Origin: Tolypothrix tenuis PCC 7101
GTDB taxonomy: Bacteria; Cyanobacteriota; Cyanobacteriia; Cyanobacteriales; Nostocaceae
Direction of reading: 5' to 3'
Assembly (NCBI RefSeq): GCF_002368295.1
Contig: NZ_AP018248.1
Coordinates: forward strand, 1,336,477-1,400,476
Length of the DNA: 64,000 nt
Position 1 is the first letter of the stretch; every line of letters starts with the position of its first letter. Both the position numbers and the translations under genes were made by a program. Below are positions 1 through 8,305 of the stretch, piece after piece. The notes beneath the pieces were generated by a model. That model searched no databases. It saw only the letters and a program-made list of their open reading frames with translations, and was not told where the DNA came from.

Positions 1-2084
1 GTTAACTCCCCATCTTCATCGGGAGCAACTAACACCTCTGCTGTTTGCCCAAACTGAGAAATGCGGACGCGATCGCCTACTTTGGGCATAAATCCCACTT
101 TGGGTTTGGCTGGTGCGGCTGGTTGAAATTTCTGCCCAATTTGATTTAAAGCATTAGTAGCTTGTTGAGCATCTTGTGCTGTGGGTGTCCCTTGTTGCAA
201 GCGCCGAATTACTTGGGCGATTTCACCTTTAGCTTGAGCGATCGCTTGTTGTACTGCTGCTTCTTGGGAGACTTTTAAAGCTTTTTCCCTCTCTTGTAAG
301 TTTGCCGCTTTTGTAGAAACTTCTTTATATAAGCGTTCGGCTTGCTGCAACAAATTTTGGGCTTCTGCGGCTTTGGTTTCTTGGCGACGGCGTTGGGCTT
401 CTAACCCCGCAATCACTTGGTTAACTTCGTCTGTTGCGCCTCCCAGATGGGTTTTTGCTGTTTCGACAACTTCTAGTTTTAACCCTAAGCGCTGGGCAAT
501 TGCTAAAGCATTGGAACGTCCGGGAATTCCCCACAACAACCGATAAGTTGGTGATAGGGTACTTTCATCAAATTCTACAGAGGCGTTTTCAAAGCGCTCA
601 TCTTCATATTTCAGTGCTTTCAGTTCTCCAAAGTGAGTTGTCGCCACTGTCAGTCCTGCATGATCTGCGAGATATTGCAGCAGCGCGATCGCTAAAGCAC
701 TACCTTCGGCTGGATCAGTTCCCGCGCCGACTTCATCAAGTAAAACTAGGGATTGGGCATGGGGCATGGGGGATTGGGCATGGGGTATTGATGATTCTTC
801 ATTGTCCCCCAGTCCCCAGTCACCATTCCCCAGTCCCTTCTCACTGCCTACAGCATTCAAAATCCGGCTAATGCGGCGTATATGACCAGAAAAGGTGGAT
901 AAGCTTTGCTGTAGCGATTGTTCATCACCAATATCTGCTAATACTTGGCTAAACCACGGTATTTCTACTGGCTCACGGGCTGGTACAAATAAGCCGACTT
1001 TGGCCATTAATGCTGCCAAGCCAAGGGTTTTTAAGGTGACAGTTTTACCACCAGTATTAGGCCCAGTAATAGTTACTACCCTGATATGGGGGTTAATCAA
1101 TAAATCTACGGGAATTACGGCTGGGCTTTGCTCGTGTTGATGCTGCCACACCAACAGGGGATGACGCAGCTGGCGTAGAGTGATGCTTTCTGTGTCCGCC
1201 CAGTCAATGAATCTGGGAGGATTTGCCCCTAGCCAAAAACTGTAACGCGATCGCGCAGTTGCTAAATCTAAAGTGGTAACAATTGCTAGCAACCTCTCTA
1301 AATCAGGTTTAACTGCTGCTACTTGCTCTGTTAAGCCGCGTCTAATCGCTTCTTCTTCTGTTTGCTCTCTTCTAATTGTCTGACGTAATTGATTTCCCCA
1401 GGGCACGATGCTATGAGGTTCTACATATAAAGTGGCACCACTGGTAGAGGTATCGTGAACAATACCGGGGATAGCGTCTTTGTGTGTTGCTTTGACAGGA
1501 ATTACAAAGCGATCGCCTCTTTGGGTAATCAGTTGTTCTTGCACTGCCCCTGACTTCGCTTGTAAAATATTTTGCAGTTTTTGGGTGATTTGACTCCGCA
1601 ATCTCCGCAATTCCGTGCGAATTTCCCCTAGCTTTTGGCTGGCGCGATCGGTTACCTGTCCGCGTTCATCGATACAACGGTGAATTTCTTGTTCAAGTTC
1701 GGGATAAGTCCGTAAATCGGCAACCAGCTCTGTCAAGATAGGTAAATCTTCCTGGTTGTCAATGATTCGGCGTAAGTTCCTGCTGCCAGAGAGAGTAGTT
1801 GCGATCGCTAACAATTCATCTCCGCCCAAAATCCCTTGGAGTTCTGCCCGTTCCAGGGAATCACCAATATCTTGAATCCCCTCAAAGGATAAACTGGGGG
1901 ATATACGGCTTTCCAGTTGGTAAACTTCTTTAGTTTGTGCCAACAACTGCGTACTTTCCGCTTGAGAATCGGGAATTTTTAGCTGACGTGCTGCGATCGC
2001 CCCTAACTTAGTTGCCGCAAATGTCGCAAGATGCTGGCAGAGGCGATTCCATTCTAGTAGTTCTAAGGTTTCAGATTGGATCAA
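1..2084 (-). CDS. mutS2: Endonuclease MutS2, 3' end beyond the window edge
   Basis: MutS2 is a homodimeric ATPase/nuclease of the MutS family that acts on recombination intermediates and, in some bacteria, on collided ribosomes. Reading leftward the frame begins LIQSETLELLEWNRLCQHL and continues through the coiled-coil core to a Walker A loop (GPNTGGKT, about 1042-1064) and Walker B (LLDEVGAGTD, about 719-745). The C-terminal Smr nuclease lies past base 1. No ATG is usable: the only one, at 2100, meets a stop at its fourth codon. A TTG at 2084 is therefore chosen, with ATT at 2093 the alternative. About 30 residues between Walker A and Walker B (bases about 750-847; GLGNGDWGLG, PHAQSPMPHAQ) are absent from typical MutS2 and are a heptad-repeat element read in frame. 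Family certain, start uncertain. Confidence 0.93.
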   Translation of the reverse strand, partial: MIQSETLELLEWNRLCQHLATFAATKLGAIAARQLKIPDSQAESTQLLAQTKEVYQLESRISPSLSFEGIQDIGDSLERAELQGILGGDELLAIATTLSGSRNLRRIIDNQEDLPILTELVADLRTYPELEQEIHRCIDERGQVTDRASQKLGEIRTELRRLRSQITQKLQNILQAKSGAVQEQLITQRGDRFVIPVKATHKDAIPGIVHDTSTSGATLYVEPHSIVPWGNQLRQTIRREQTEEEAIRRGLTEQVAAVKPDLERLLAIVTTLDLATARSRYSFWLGANPPRFIDWADTESITLRQLRHPLLVWQHQHEQSPAVIPVDLLINPHIRVVTITGPNTGGKTVTLKTLGLAALMAKVGLFVPAREPVEIPWFSQVLADIGDEQSLQQSLSTFSGHIRRISRILNAVGSEKGLGNGDWGLGDNEESSIPHAQSPMPHAQSLVLLDEVGAGTDPAEGSALAIALLQYLADHAGLTVATTHFGELKALKYEDERFENASVEFDESTLSPTYRLLWGIPGRSNALAIAQRLGLKLEVVETAKTHLGGATDEVNQVIAGLEAQRRRQETKAAEAQNLLQQAERLYKEVSTKAANLQEREKALKVSQEAAVQQAIAQAKGEIAQVIRRLQQGTPTAQDAQQATNALNQIGQKFQPAAPAKPKVGFMPKVGDRVRISQFGQTAEVLVAPDEDGEL
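750..840. repeat. Heptad-repeat element inside mutS2
   Basis: On the + strand a G-rich half (GATTGGGCATGGGGCAT-like units) is followed by a C-rich half (CCCCAGT units). This is the same layout as the spacer arrays near 18.9 and 34.7 kb, but here it is translated as part of MutS2 without breaking the frame. Confidence 0.85.
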
Positions 2085-2245
2085 GGCTTCAATATCTCAT
2101 CTGAACCTATAGTAACAATTCTAGCTGCTTTAAAGCTTAACCTTGTTGCAGTTAATTGCGTTGGGACAAATTTGTGGAGTCGTAATTAATTACACATCTT
2201 GTTTTTCTGTTCTCCGTTGCCCCAAAGAAAGTTCTCTCTCTCCAC

Positions 2246-2491
2246 CTATGCCTCTTTTGATAGAGTTTTAGACTCTAGACTAGGTTGGGATGGTGTCTGT
2301 TGAATTAGTCTCATTAATAGACGTAATCCTTCATTAACTGCTCCAGAATCTGGAAAAATTGCTGCTACATCTGGATCTAGCTGAACAGTTAGGGTAGATC
2401 GTTTGCGCCCTTGTCCCCTGGCTACAACTGGGAGTCGGGTGAAGTCATATTCAGGGCGTAAGTCATCATCCATTTCAAAGGTCTGACTCAT
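2246..2491 (-). CDS. brnA: BrnA-type antitoxin
   Basis: This is the antitoxin of a type II toxin-antitoxin pair. BrnA proteins bind the BrnT toxin and repress the operon through a ribbon-helix-helix domain. From the start chosen here the protein has 81 residues (MSQTFEMDDDLRPEYDF...). It has an acidic N-terminus and a central segment, GRKRSTLTVQLDPDVAAIF, that fits the RHH beta strand and first helix. An ATG at 2527 in the same frame would add 12 residues, but 2491 lies just before the toxin stop, giving a 17-base overlap typical of coupled TA genes. The toxin gene is upstream, so the order is brnT-brnA. Autorepression is expected from the family; no operator was identified. Confidence 0.8.
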   Translation of the reverse strand: MSQTFEMDDDLRPEYDFTRLPVVARGQGRKRSTLTVQLDPDVAAIFPDSGAVNEGLRLLMRLIQQTPSQPSLESKTLSKEA

Positions 2492-2750
2492 AAGCTTTAC
2501 GTTCCTTGCGGGTAGCTGGGCGGGCACTGATTAAGCGCGTGGTGCCTGCACGATCGGTGTAAGAGACAACTAGCAATCGTCCCCTAGCTGATTCTCCCAT
2601 AATAATAAAGCGTTGCTCTTGCAGGGAGTGTTCTGGATCGGCAAAAGTTAAAAATAACGGATCGTCAAACACAGAAGTGGCTTCATCAAAAGAAACATTA
2701 TGCTTGGCAAAATTGCTTCTGGCTTTTTCCTCGTCCCAATCAAATACCAT
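2475..2750 (-). CDS. brnT: BrnT-type ribonuclease toxin
   Basis: BrnT (DUF497) toxins are small RelE-like ribonucleases that stop translation when the antitoxin is lost. The start MVFDWDEEKARSNFAKHNVS is the conventional BrnT N-terminus; the strand-loop-strand core and the C-terminal ISARPATRKERKAYE motif, which carries the basic residues expected in the active site, are present. An ATG at 2822 would add 24 residues, but that extension consists largely of a duplicated 15-base unit (2753-2782) and is unlike the family. The gene overlaps brnA by 17 bases. No nonsense or frameshift change is visible, so the pair may be active. Confidence 0.82.
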   Translation of the reverse strand: MVFDWDEEKARSNFAKHNVSFDEATSVFDDPLFLTFADPEHSLQEQRFIIMGESARGRLLVVSYTDRAGTTRLISARPATRKERKAYESDL

Positions 2751-2752
2751 GT

Positions 2753-2782
2753 TTCCAAATTGTACGGTTCCAGATTGTACGG
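2753..2782. repeat. Direct duplication of a 15-bp unit upstream of brnT
   Basis: Two adjacent 15-base units, TTCCAAATTGTACGG and TTCCAGATTGTACGG, differ at one position. They lie immediately upstream of the preferred brnT start, where the promoter or leader would be, and could be read as SGTVQFGN in the longer reading frame. Iterated sites next to a TA operon could bind the antitoxin; this is inference. Confidence 0.6.
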
Positions 2783-2853
2783 CTCCAGTTAATTTTATAT
2801 TAGGTGCAATCTGGCAAATCACGAGCTTCCCACCTTCTCCTGTATCTTGAAGC

Positions 2854-3468
2854 TCATTTGCCTGGTTTTCTTCTGTAATGTGCTCTTACAGGTTTCCCAT
2901 TGCGGATATGCGCTCTAACAGGAACATAATCACTTTGATTAGAAATCCCTTGATATTCTTCTACTGAAATTCTCTTTTCTGTCGCTATCGTCTTAGTAGT
3001 TTCTTGTCGTTGTTGTGGAGAAATATAAGTAGGAGTAGGAGATGTCCGTTGGTTAGCTTCTAAAAGTTGTGCCCTCAAATTAGCTATTTATTGCTGTTGT
3101 TGTTGATAGTACTGATAGAATTTTAAATACTGTGACTCTAACTCAGATTTTTGAGTATTTAACTGTGAATTTTCATTCTGTAATTGTTCTATTTCAGATA
3201 CTTTGTTTTTCGCGGAAGCAGAGAATTCATCAATTTCACCAGTCTTTCAAGGTCTTCCTGAAACCTTTTATCCCACTCAGCTTCACTTAATATCGCAGCT
3301 TCTAAAAGTTTTGGTTCAGACCCTCTAATTTCAATTTTTCCTTGAAATCGTTGTATCAAAAAGTCTCTAATATCTGCTCCAGCTTTCTCCAATGCCTCAC
3401 CAGCAGCCTTATCGGTAGAGTTGATGGGCGGTATTTGCTGCTTGTAAAGCTATTACAGATAATTCCAT
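2854..3468 (-). pseudogene. Decayed coiled-coil gene (two frameshifts and one stop)
   Basis: Read leftward from ATG 3468 the fragments join as MELSVIALQAANTA, then after a frame change near 3426 INSTDKAAGEALEKAGADIRDFL, then after a second change near 3200 VSEIEQLQNENSQLNTQKSE, then a TAA at about 3092, then IANLRAQLLEANQRTSPTP and a basic tail VPVRAHIRNGKPVRAHYRRK ending at 2854. Together they look like one protein of about 200 residues: a hydrophobic helical N-terminus, a Gln-rich coiled coil and a VRxHxRxxG-type tail. The function of the ancestral protein is not recognised. The combination of lesions argues for a pseudogene rather than three genes; sequencing error could explain one lesion but hardly all. 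Confidence 0.65.
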
Positions 3469-3692
3469 GTCGGTAGTGTTCCTTTTGATTCCAGAGCCTT
3501 TGTCAATTTATAGCACATACGCAGATCAAGCAAGCCCATGCTTAGAGCAGTCAGCTTCAATAGGGCAACTGTTGTAAGAATTTTACAGGCTCTCTTAAGC
3601 GCTACTTACTGACAGTTACTTGTGAAAAAATTGCACCAACTTTGCCCACAATTTGATACCCTAGCTTAAACAGATTTGAGATAAGTTAAAGC

Positions 3693-4856
3693 GTGGACAT
3701 TCAACTTGGGCGGGGAAAAACAGCTCGGAGAGCTTACGGAATTGATGAAATAGCTTTAGTTCCTGGCAGAGGAACACTAGATCCGAGCTTGGCAGATACT
3801 AAGTGGCGTATTGGTAATATTGAGCGAGAAATCCCCATTATTGCCAGTGCTATGGATGGCGTAGTCGATGTGCGTATGGCTGTACGTTTGTCGCAGTTGG
3901 GAGCATTAGGTGTCCTCAACTTAGAAGGTATCCAAACTCGCTATGCTGATCCAGAGCCGATTTTAGATAAGATTGCTGCTGTAGGGAAAGATGAATTCGT
4001 TTCCCTCATGCAACAGTTGTATGCCGAACCAATCAAGCCGGAATTAATTGAAAAGCGTATTCAGGAAATTAAGCAACAAGGTGGCATTGCAGCAGTCAGC
4101 GCCACACCAGCCGGAGCCAGTAAATTTGGTGAGGTAGTAGCCAAAGCTGGGGCAGATTTATTTTTTGTACAAGCTACTGTTGTTTCTACGGCACACCTGT
4201 CACCAGAGTCAATCGTTCCCTTAGATTTGGCAGAATTTTGTCGTACTATGCCCATCCCTGTGATCTTGGGGAATTGCGTTACTTACGAAGTAACTTTAGA
4301 TCTATTGAAAGCCGGGGCAGCTGGTGTACTAGTAGGGATTGGCCCTGGTGCTGCTTGTACTTCACGCGGTGTATTAGGTGTAGGTGTACCACAAGCAACT
4401 GCGATCGCAGATTGTGCCGCTGCACGCGATGATTACTATCGGGAAACAGGTAACTACATACCGATCATTGCTGATGGTGGTTTAATCACTGGTGGTGACA
4501 TTTGTAAGTGTATTGCTTGTGGCGCTGATGGCGTAATGATTGGTTCTCCCTTTGCTAGAGCCGCCGAAGCACCTGGACGAGGTTACCATTGGGGAATGGC
4601 AACTCCTAGCCCTGTACTGCCTCGTGGGACTCGGATTCGCGTTGCTACCACAGGCACCTTAGAGCAAATTCTCATTGGCCCCGCAGCACTTGATGATGGC
4701 ACCCATAATCTTTTAGGAGCTTTAAAAACAAGTATGGGTACATTGGGAGCTAAAAACATCAAAGAAATGCAACAAGTTGAAGTTGTGATTGCTCCTTCCT
4801 TGCTAACTGAAGGCAAAGTTTACCAAAAAGCTCAACAATTAGGTATGGGTAAATAA
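3693..4856 (+). CDS. guaB3: GuaB3-type IMP dehydrogenase family protein
   Basis: GuaB3 belongs to the IMP dehydrogenase/GMP reductase family; in cyanobacteria it is reported to act as an IMP dehydrogenase (IMP to XMP with NAD+, guanine nucleotide synthesis). The 387-residue TIM barrel carries the catalytic-cysteine loop GPGAACTSR at 217-225 (Cys222) and the phosphate-binding ADGGLITGGD at 260-269. It lacks the CBS pair of canonical GuaB, which explains its shorter length. It starts with GTG; no in-frame ATG precedes the conserved N-terminus. The Yfr1 RNA and trxA follow, an order conserved in many cyanobacteria. Family certain; exact activity is taken from literature on relatives. Confidence 0.93.
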   Translation: MDIQLGRGKTARRAYGIDEIALVPGRGTLDPSLADTKWRIGNIEREIPIIASAMDGVVDVRMAVRLSQLGALGVLNLEGIQTRYADPEPILDKIAAVGKDEFVSLMQQLYAEPIKPELIEKRIQEIKQQGGIAAVSATPAGASKFGEVVAKAGADLFFVQATVVSTAHLSPESIVPLDLAEFCRTMPIPVILGNCVTYEVTLDLLKAGAAGVLVGIGPGAACTSRGVLGVGVPQATAIADCAAARDDYYRETGNYIPIIADGGLITGGDICKCIACGADGVMIGSPFARAAEAPGRGYHWGMATPSPVLPRGTRIRVATTGTLEQILIGPAALDDGTHNLLGALKTSMGTLGAKNIKEMQQVEVVIAPSLLTEGKVYQKAQQLGMGK

Positions 4857-5214
4857 AGGTTTAGGGAATAGGGATTATGGACTGGGGAAAAGGAAGCAGA
4901 AGCAGCACAGAGGAAAAGTAAAATAAATTTGAACGTCCAATTTTATCTTTCCTCCTCCTGACTTGAAAGTGCTGAGTGCTGACTGAGTGCTGAGTAAAAA
5001 TCCCCGCCTCGACTTTCATCCTTGGTGGTGAAACTTGTTTCATTGGGGCTGCTTACAAATGCCAAAGATTAAATAAAAAAATATGCCCCATGCCCCATAC
5101 CCTATGCCCAATATCCAATACTAATACCTAATCCCTAGTAGATATTTCAGGCAAATCCATCAGGAAATTTTTCCAGAGTCTTAAACAACCACTGGAAAAA
5201 TTACATATGTCGCC
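4857..5214. other. Spacer guaB3-yfr1 with degenerate repeats
   Basis: No gene is seen. The spacer holds an iterated GAGTGCTGA segment at about 4967-4998 and a degenerate C-rich heptad array (ATGCCCCAT, AATACCTAATCCC units) at about 5083-5141, of the kind found throughout the window. Confidence 0.6.
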
Positions 5215-5220
5215 TACAAT
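5192..5220 (+). promoter_or_regulatory. Candidate promoter of yfr1
   Basis: A TACAAT -10 box (5215-5220) lies 7 bases before the expected RNA start at about 5227. A weak -35-like CTGGAA (5192-5197) sits 17 bases further upstream. The placement fits the known RNA start; activity is inferred. Confidence 0.55.
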
Positions 5221-5225
5221 AGAGA

Positions 5226-5297
5226 TAGCGGAGACGCATGTTTCCGTTCACTCCTCACACCACACTCCGCCCGGACTACTGTTCGGGCGGTTCCTTA
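5226..5297 (+). ncRNA. yfr1: Yfr1 small regulatory RNA
   Basis: Yfr1 is a short, abundant cyanobacterial sRNA that base-pairs with target mRNAs, including outer-membrane protein messages. Its hallmark is an unpaired ACTCCTCACAC element between two hairpins, and it often lies between guaB and trxA. All of this is present: a 5' hairpin (AGCGGA at 5227-5232 pairing with TCCGTT at 5243-5249), the invariant ACTCCTCACAC at about 5250-5260, and a 3' terminator hairpin CCGCCCG/CGGGCGG at about 5267-5290. The flanking genes match the known synteny. The stretch could also be read as a 22-codon ORF from ATG 5239, but the RNA explanation is far stronger. Confidence 0.93.
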
Positions 5298-5420
5298 TGT
5301 AAATAGAAATAAATTCTCAAGCTTCTTTGCAAATGTACATCCGTTCGCTTCCAAGCAACTGTTTTTGCTATGGTAGAATTTTCACGAAACGCAGAAATAT
5401 AATTGGCAAGGTTTTTAGGC

Positions 5421-5744
5421 ATGTCAGCAGCCGCACAAGTTACCGATTCTACCTTTAAGCAAGAAGTAATCGACAGTGAAGTACCTGTTTTAGTTGATTT
5501 TTGGGCACCCTGGTGTGGCCCCTGTCGGATGGTAGCCCCTGTTGTAGAAGAAATCGCCGTTCAATATGACGGTCAAATCAAAGTTGTCAAAGTCAACACT
5601 GATGAGAATCCTAATGTTGCTAGTCAGTACGGCATCCGCAGCATCCCCACATTAATGATTTTTAAAGGTGGGCAAAAAGTTGATATGGTTGTCGGTGCTG
5701 TGCCTAAAACTACATTAGCTAGCACATTGGAAAAGTATCTTTGA
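5421..5744 (+). CDS. trxA: Thioredoxin (TrxA)
   Basis: This is a soluble thiol-disulfide reductant of 107 residues. The active site WCGPC is at residues 31-35 and the cis-proline loop IRSIPT at 73-77, so it is a canonical m-type-like thioredoxin. ATG 5421 (MSAAAQVTDSTF) is preferred because AAGG lies 9 bases upstream and the product matches the family length; a TTG at 5403 would add six residues. A hairpin terminator follows directly at 5758. It is likely reduced by ferredoxin- or NADPH-thioredoxin reductase, as in other cyanobacteria. Confidence 0.96.
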   Translation: MSAAAQVTDSTFKQEVIDSEVPVLVDFWAPWCGPCRMVAPVVEEIAVQYDGQIKVVKVNTDENPNVASQYGIRSIPTLMIFKGGQKVDMVVGAVPKTTLASTLEKYL

Positions 5745-5757
5745 AACTTCATTGGTA

Positions 5758-5778
5758 ATCAGAGCTTTCTGATTTTTC
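5758..5778 (+). terminator. trxA terminator
   Basis: A 6-bp stem ATCAGA/TCTGAT with a four-base loop is followed by a T run. It starts 13 bases after the trxA stop. Confidence 0.7.
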
Positions 5779-5818
5779 CATTTGCTCTTGCTTTTAGGTC
5801 AATTTTTGTAAAGTTTGA

Positions 5819-5840
5819 GAGGCGCGATGTTTCGCGTCTC
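5819..5840. repeat. Dispersed GACGCGA palindrome, copy 1 (variant)
   Basis: GAGGCGCGA and TCGCGTCTC form a 9-bp stem with a TGTT loop. Near-identical palindromes occur at 22339-22358 and 55978-55997. It may act as a second terminator after trxA. Confidence 0.65.
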
Positions 5841-5904
5841 AATAAAACTTTTTACATAGATCAATCTGTATAAATTTACCGCAGTTAAATTTACTCTTTT
5901 ATTG

Positions 5905-6225
5905 CTGTTGATACATTCCTACCACAGCGCGGCGGAAATCAACATTCCACACTCCTTGGGAAGCCCCCAGAAGGGGTCTAAAAATCACTGGACACTTCAT
6001 CAAGGGCAAACCCCTGACTGCGGACTCCGTAATCAATGCAGGGCGACCCTTCCTAATAGCAGCTGATCTATGCAGCGTTGTCTCACTGCTATGCGTCTAC
6101 AAAAGCACCAAAAAGCCTATGTCAAGGCTTTGAGAGTTGTTAATTACATGTATACGTAAATCTGTCCGTAGAGTAGCGGTAAGAGCGCCTTGGTTGATAA
6201 TTAGCCAAAGGTGCTTTTTGTTGCC
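5905..6225 (+). ncRNA. Candidate structured RNA of unknown family
   Basis: No ORF is convincing in this 0.7-kb spacer, yet it is more GC-rich and far more structured than the other spacers. ACAGCGC (5924-5930) can pair with GCGTTGT (6075-6081) to close a domain of about 160 nt. Within it, AGGGGT pairs with ACCCCT and GGAAG with CTTCC. Downstream are a hairpin AAAGCC/GGCTTT near 6112-6131 and a strong terminator at about 6186-6222. Size and long-range closure recall 6S RNA (ssaA), but I cannot confirm that; tRNA, tmRNA, RNase P and SRP RNA signatures are absent. The promoter is not clear (TACATT at 5912-5917 is possible). Confidence 0.4.
6186..6225 (+). terminator. Strong hairpin terminator
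   Basis: AGCGCCTTGG pairs with CCAAAGGTGCT (one bulged A) across a loop of about ten bases and is followed by TTTTTG. No ORF ends just upstream, so it probably ends a non-coding transcript. Confidence 0.7.
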
Positions 6226-6471
6226 CATCAATAAATAGGCGAGAAGGGAGATCAGAGAGCAGAGACGCAGAGGAGAAAGAAATGATGAACTTTTTGACTC
6301 AGGACTTTTTCCAGTAAGCTAATCACGGTAAAAATTTGATTACCCAGTCTCTCTTCTCTAGTCCCTATTGCCTAGTCGGTCTATAAACAAAAATTTTTAG
6401 CGATCGGCGTAACGGCTACGTGAAGCAGCTGATAAATAGCACACCAAAATTAGATAAAATATAAAGCCATT

Positions 6472-7557
6472 GTGGCAGCAGTTATCATGACTTCATCTGC
6501 GTCGTTTGATACATTAGAGTCTCTACAGGCGGATATCGCTGAATTAATTGATCGGTTACCGACGTTAAAAAATCAGCAACTTATCAAACAGGCACTTGCT
6601 ACTATAGTACGCCTGGCTGATAGTAACATTGAGCGCCTCGATTGGAAAATATTGTCTGCGGCTTTAGCAGACATGGAACGGGGTTTTCAACTCTTTTATG
6701 ACTACCGACACGTTCGCAAAGTTACGATTTTTGGTTCGGCTCGTTTAGCGCCAGAAACCCCAGAATATAAAATGGCATTGCAGTTTGCTTCTGTTGTTTC
6801 TCATCTGGGATTTATGGTGATGACTGGCGGTGGTGGTGGAATCATGCAAGCCGGTCATGAAGGCGCTGGGCGCGAAAATTCTTTTGGCTTAAATATTCAA
6901 TTACCTTTTGAGCAGCAGGCGAACCCGTTTATTGAAGGTGATCCTAAGCTAATTAATTTTAAATATTTTTTCACCCGTAAACTATTTCTGTTGAAAGAAA
7001 GCGATGCTGTAGCTTTATTTCCTGGTGGTTTTGGCACCCAAGACGAAGCCTTTGAGTGCATGACATTAAGCCAAACAGGTAAATTTGGCCCAGTACCTTT
7101 AGTTTTAATTGATCGCCCTGGTGGTGATTACTGGCGGTCTTGGAGTGATTATATCGATCGCCAACTAGTGCAAAAAGGTCTTGTTAGTCCTGATGACCCC
7201 AGTCTTTATACAGTGACGGACAACCTGGATGTAGCTTGTAATGCTATTACCCGTTTTTACCAGGTTTATCACTCTAGTCGTTATGTCGGCGATCAGTTGG
7301 TAATACGGCTGACAACAGATTTATCCAACGCTGAAGTCGAAAAGCTTAATGCTAGCTTCAGCGACATTTTAGTTAAAGGAAAGATTGAAAAAAGCCAAGC
7401 ATTATCTCAAGAAGGACAAGATGAGACAGTTAATCTACCCCGTCTTGTTTTGTACTTCAATCAACGCGATTTAGGACGCTTGTATCAAATGATTGCTGTG
7501 ATCAATCAGATGGGTGTTCATACTGTAGAGGATACAGGGCATCCAGAAAGGAAATAA
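6472..7557 (+). CDS. LOG-family (TIGR00730-like) Rossmann-fold protein
   Basis: The protein belongs to the LOG/'lysine decarboxylase-like' family, whose members release cytokinin bases from nucleotides or cleave purine monophosphates. The 361 residues carry FGSAR (87-91), a Gly-rich GGGGGIMQA (119-127) and the catalytic PGGFGTQDE (184-192), the family signature. It is longer than plant-type LOG (about 200 residues), with about 70 extra N-terminal helical residues and a 120-residue C-terminal extension, as in the large cyanobacterial subgroup. The start may be GTG 6472 or ATG 6487; neither has a clear ribosome site. It stands alone. The precise substrate is unknown. Confidence 0.82.
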   Translation: MAAVIMTSSASFDTLESLQADIAELIDRLPTLKNQQLIKQALATIVRLADSNIERLDWKILSAALADMERGFQLFYDYRHVRKVTIFGSARLAPETPEYKMALQFASVVSHLGFMVMTGGGGGIMQAGHEGAGRENSFGLNIQLPFEQQANPFIEGDPKLINFKYFFTRKLFLLKESDAVALFPGGFGTQDEAFECMTLSQTGKFGPVPLVLIDRPGGDYWRSWSDYIDRQLVQKGLVSPDDPSLYTVTDNLDVACNAITRFYQVYHSSRYVGDQLVIRLTTDLSNAEVEKLNASFSDILVKGKIEKSQALSQEGQDETVNLPRLVLYFNQRDLGRLYQMIAVINQMGVHTVEDTGHPERK

Positions 7558-8305
7558 TACTGAGATATGGGAATAAAAATTACACATTTATTTTGAAAAT
7601 TTCTCAGGTAGAGTTGCTAAAGCTAGCAAGTTCTAGAGTAGGGGTACAGCATCAATCAGATGTTTGGATAAAGCAAAATCTTGTTGATGCTGTAACTGTC
7701 AGGTATATTTTGTTTCTAATCATCATTGATAGATTTAATACCAATTCAAATAATGTTGGCAACATCCCAATAACTAATACCAATTCAAAATTCTAAATTT
7801 ACAACCTAGACAGAACAAGGTTTTGGCTCTGTGTATCTGTCACATTCTTTTTTTAAATTGGGATAAGTTGGGTTTGGTTCTGGAAACGCCACTGCACTGA
7901 AAACTGATAAACTCTTGAAATATTGATACTTGCAGCAGTTAGCTATTGTGCGTTTAAATAGCAAGGCTGAAAGATTTGCTTGTCATTAAGTTCCAGTGAC
8001 GCAATTTTAGGTTAAAGGCTCAAGCTTAACCAGATTGTGCTATGAATACTGAGAATTTATTCAGGTATTTACATTGCAATTTATTGGTATATACTGTGAG
8101 TCGCAGCCTTCAGCATAGTGATAGTAAGTAACTTCTACAATGTACTATTTAATGCTGCTTAAAAAGTTACATCTTATATATGTGATCTACCCTACTCACT
8201 AATGGGGAAAACACCAGTTATTATGACTCCATGCTGATGAGCTTCACAAAAACTTGTATATTAGCACAGTAAATAACTTCATACATCCTGATAGAGGAAC
8301 AAAGA
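7558..8305. other. Spacer with MITE-like remnants, no gene seen
   Basis: AT-rich spacer. It holds two copies of ATACCAATTCAAA-type ends (about 7738-7795). Further on, ATCTGTCACATTCTTTTTTT at about 7833-7853 followed by AAATTGGGA resembles, in reverse, one end of the element at 61250-61418. A 67-codon frame at 7593 starts with TTG, has no ribosome site and is made partly of these repeats. Confidence 0.55.

Noticed and set aside
434..1140. Plus-strand ORFs of 145 and 81 codons
   Set aside because: They are antisense shadows of mutS2; the minus-strand reading has all MutS2 motifs.
5239..5304. 22-codon leader-peptide-like ORF before trxA
   Set aside because: The region is Yfr1; the ORF covers its conserved single-stranded element and terminator.
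6166..6200. GGTAAGAGCGCC resembling the D-arm of a tRNA
   Set aside because: No acceptor stem, anticodon arm or T-arm can be formed; the bases belong to a terminator hairpin.
7593..7796. 67-codon ORF after the LOG gene
   Set aside because: TTG start, no ribosome site, and partly made of ACCAATTCAAA repeats.
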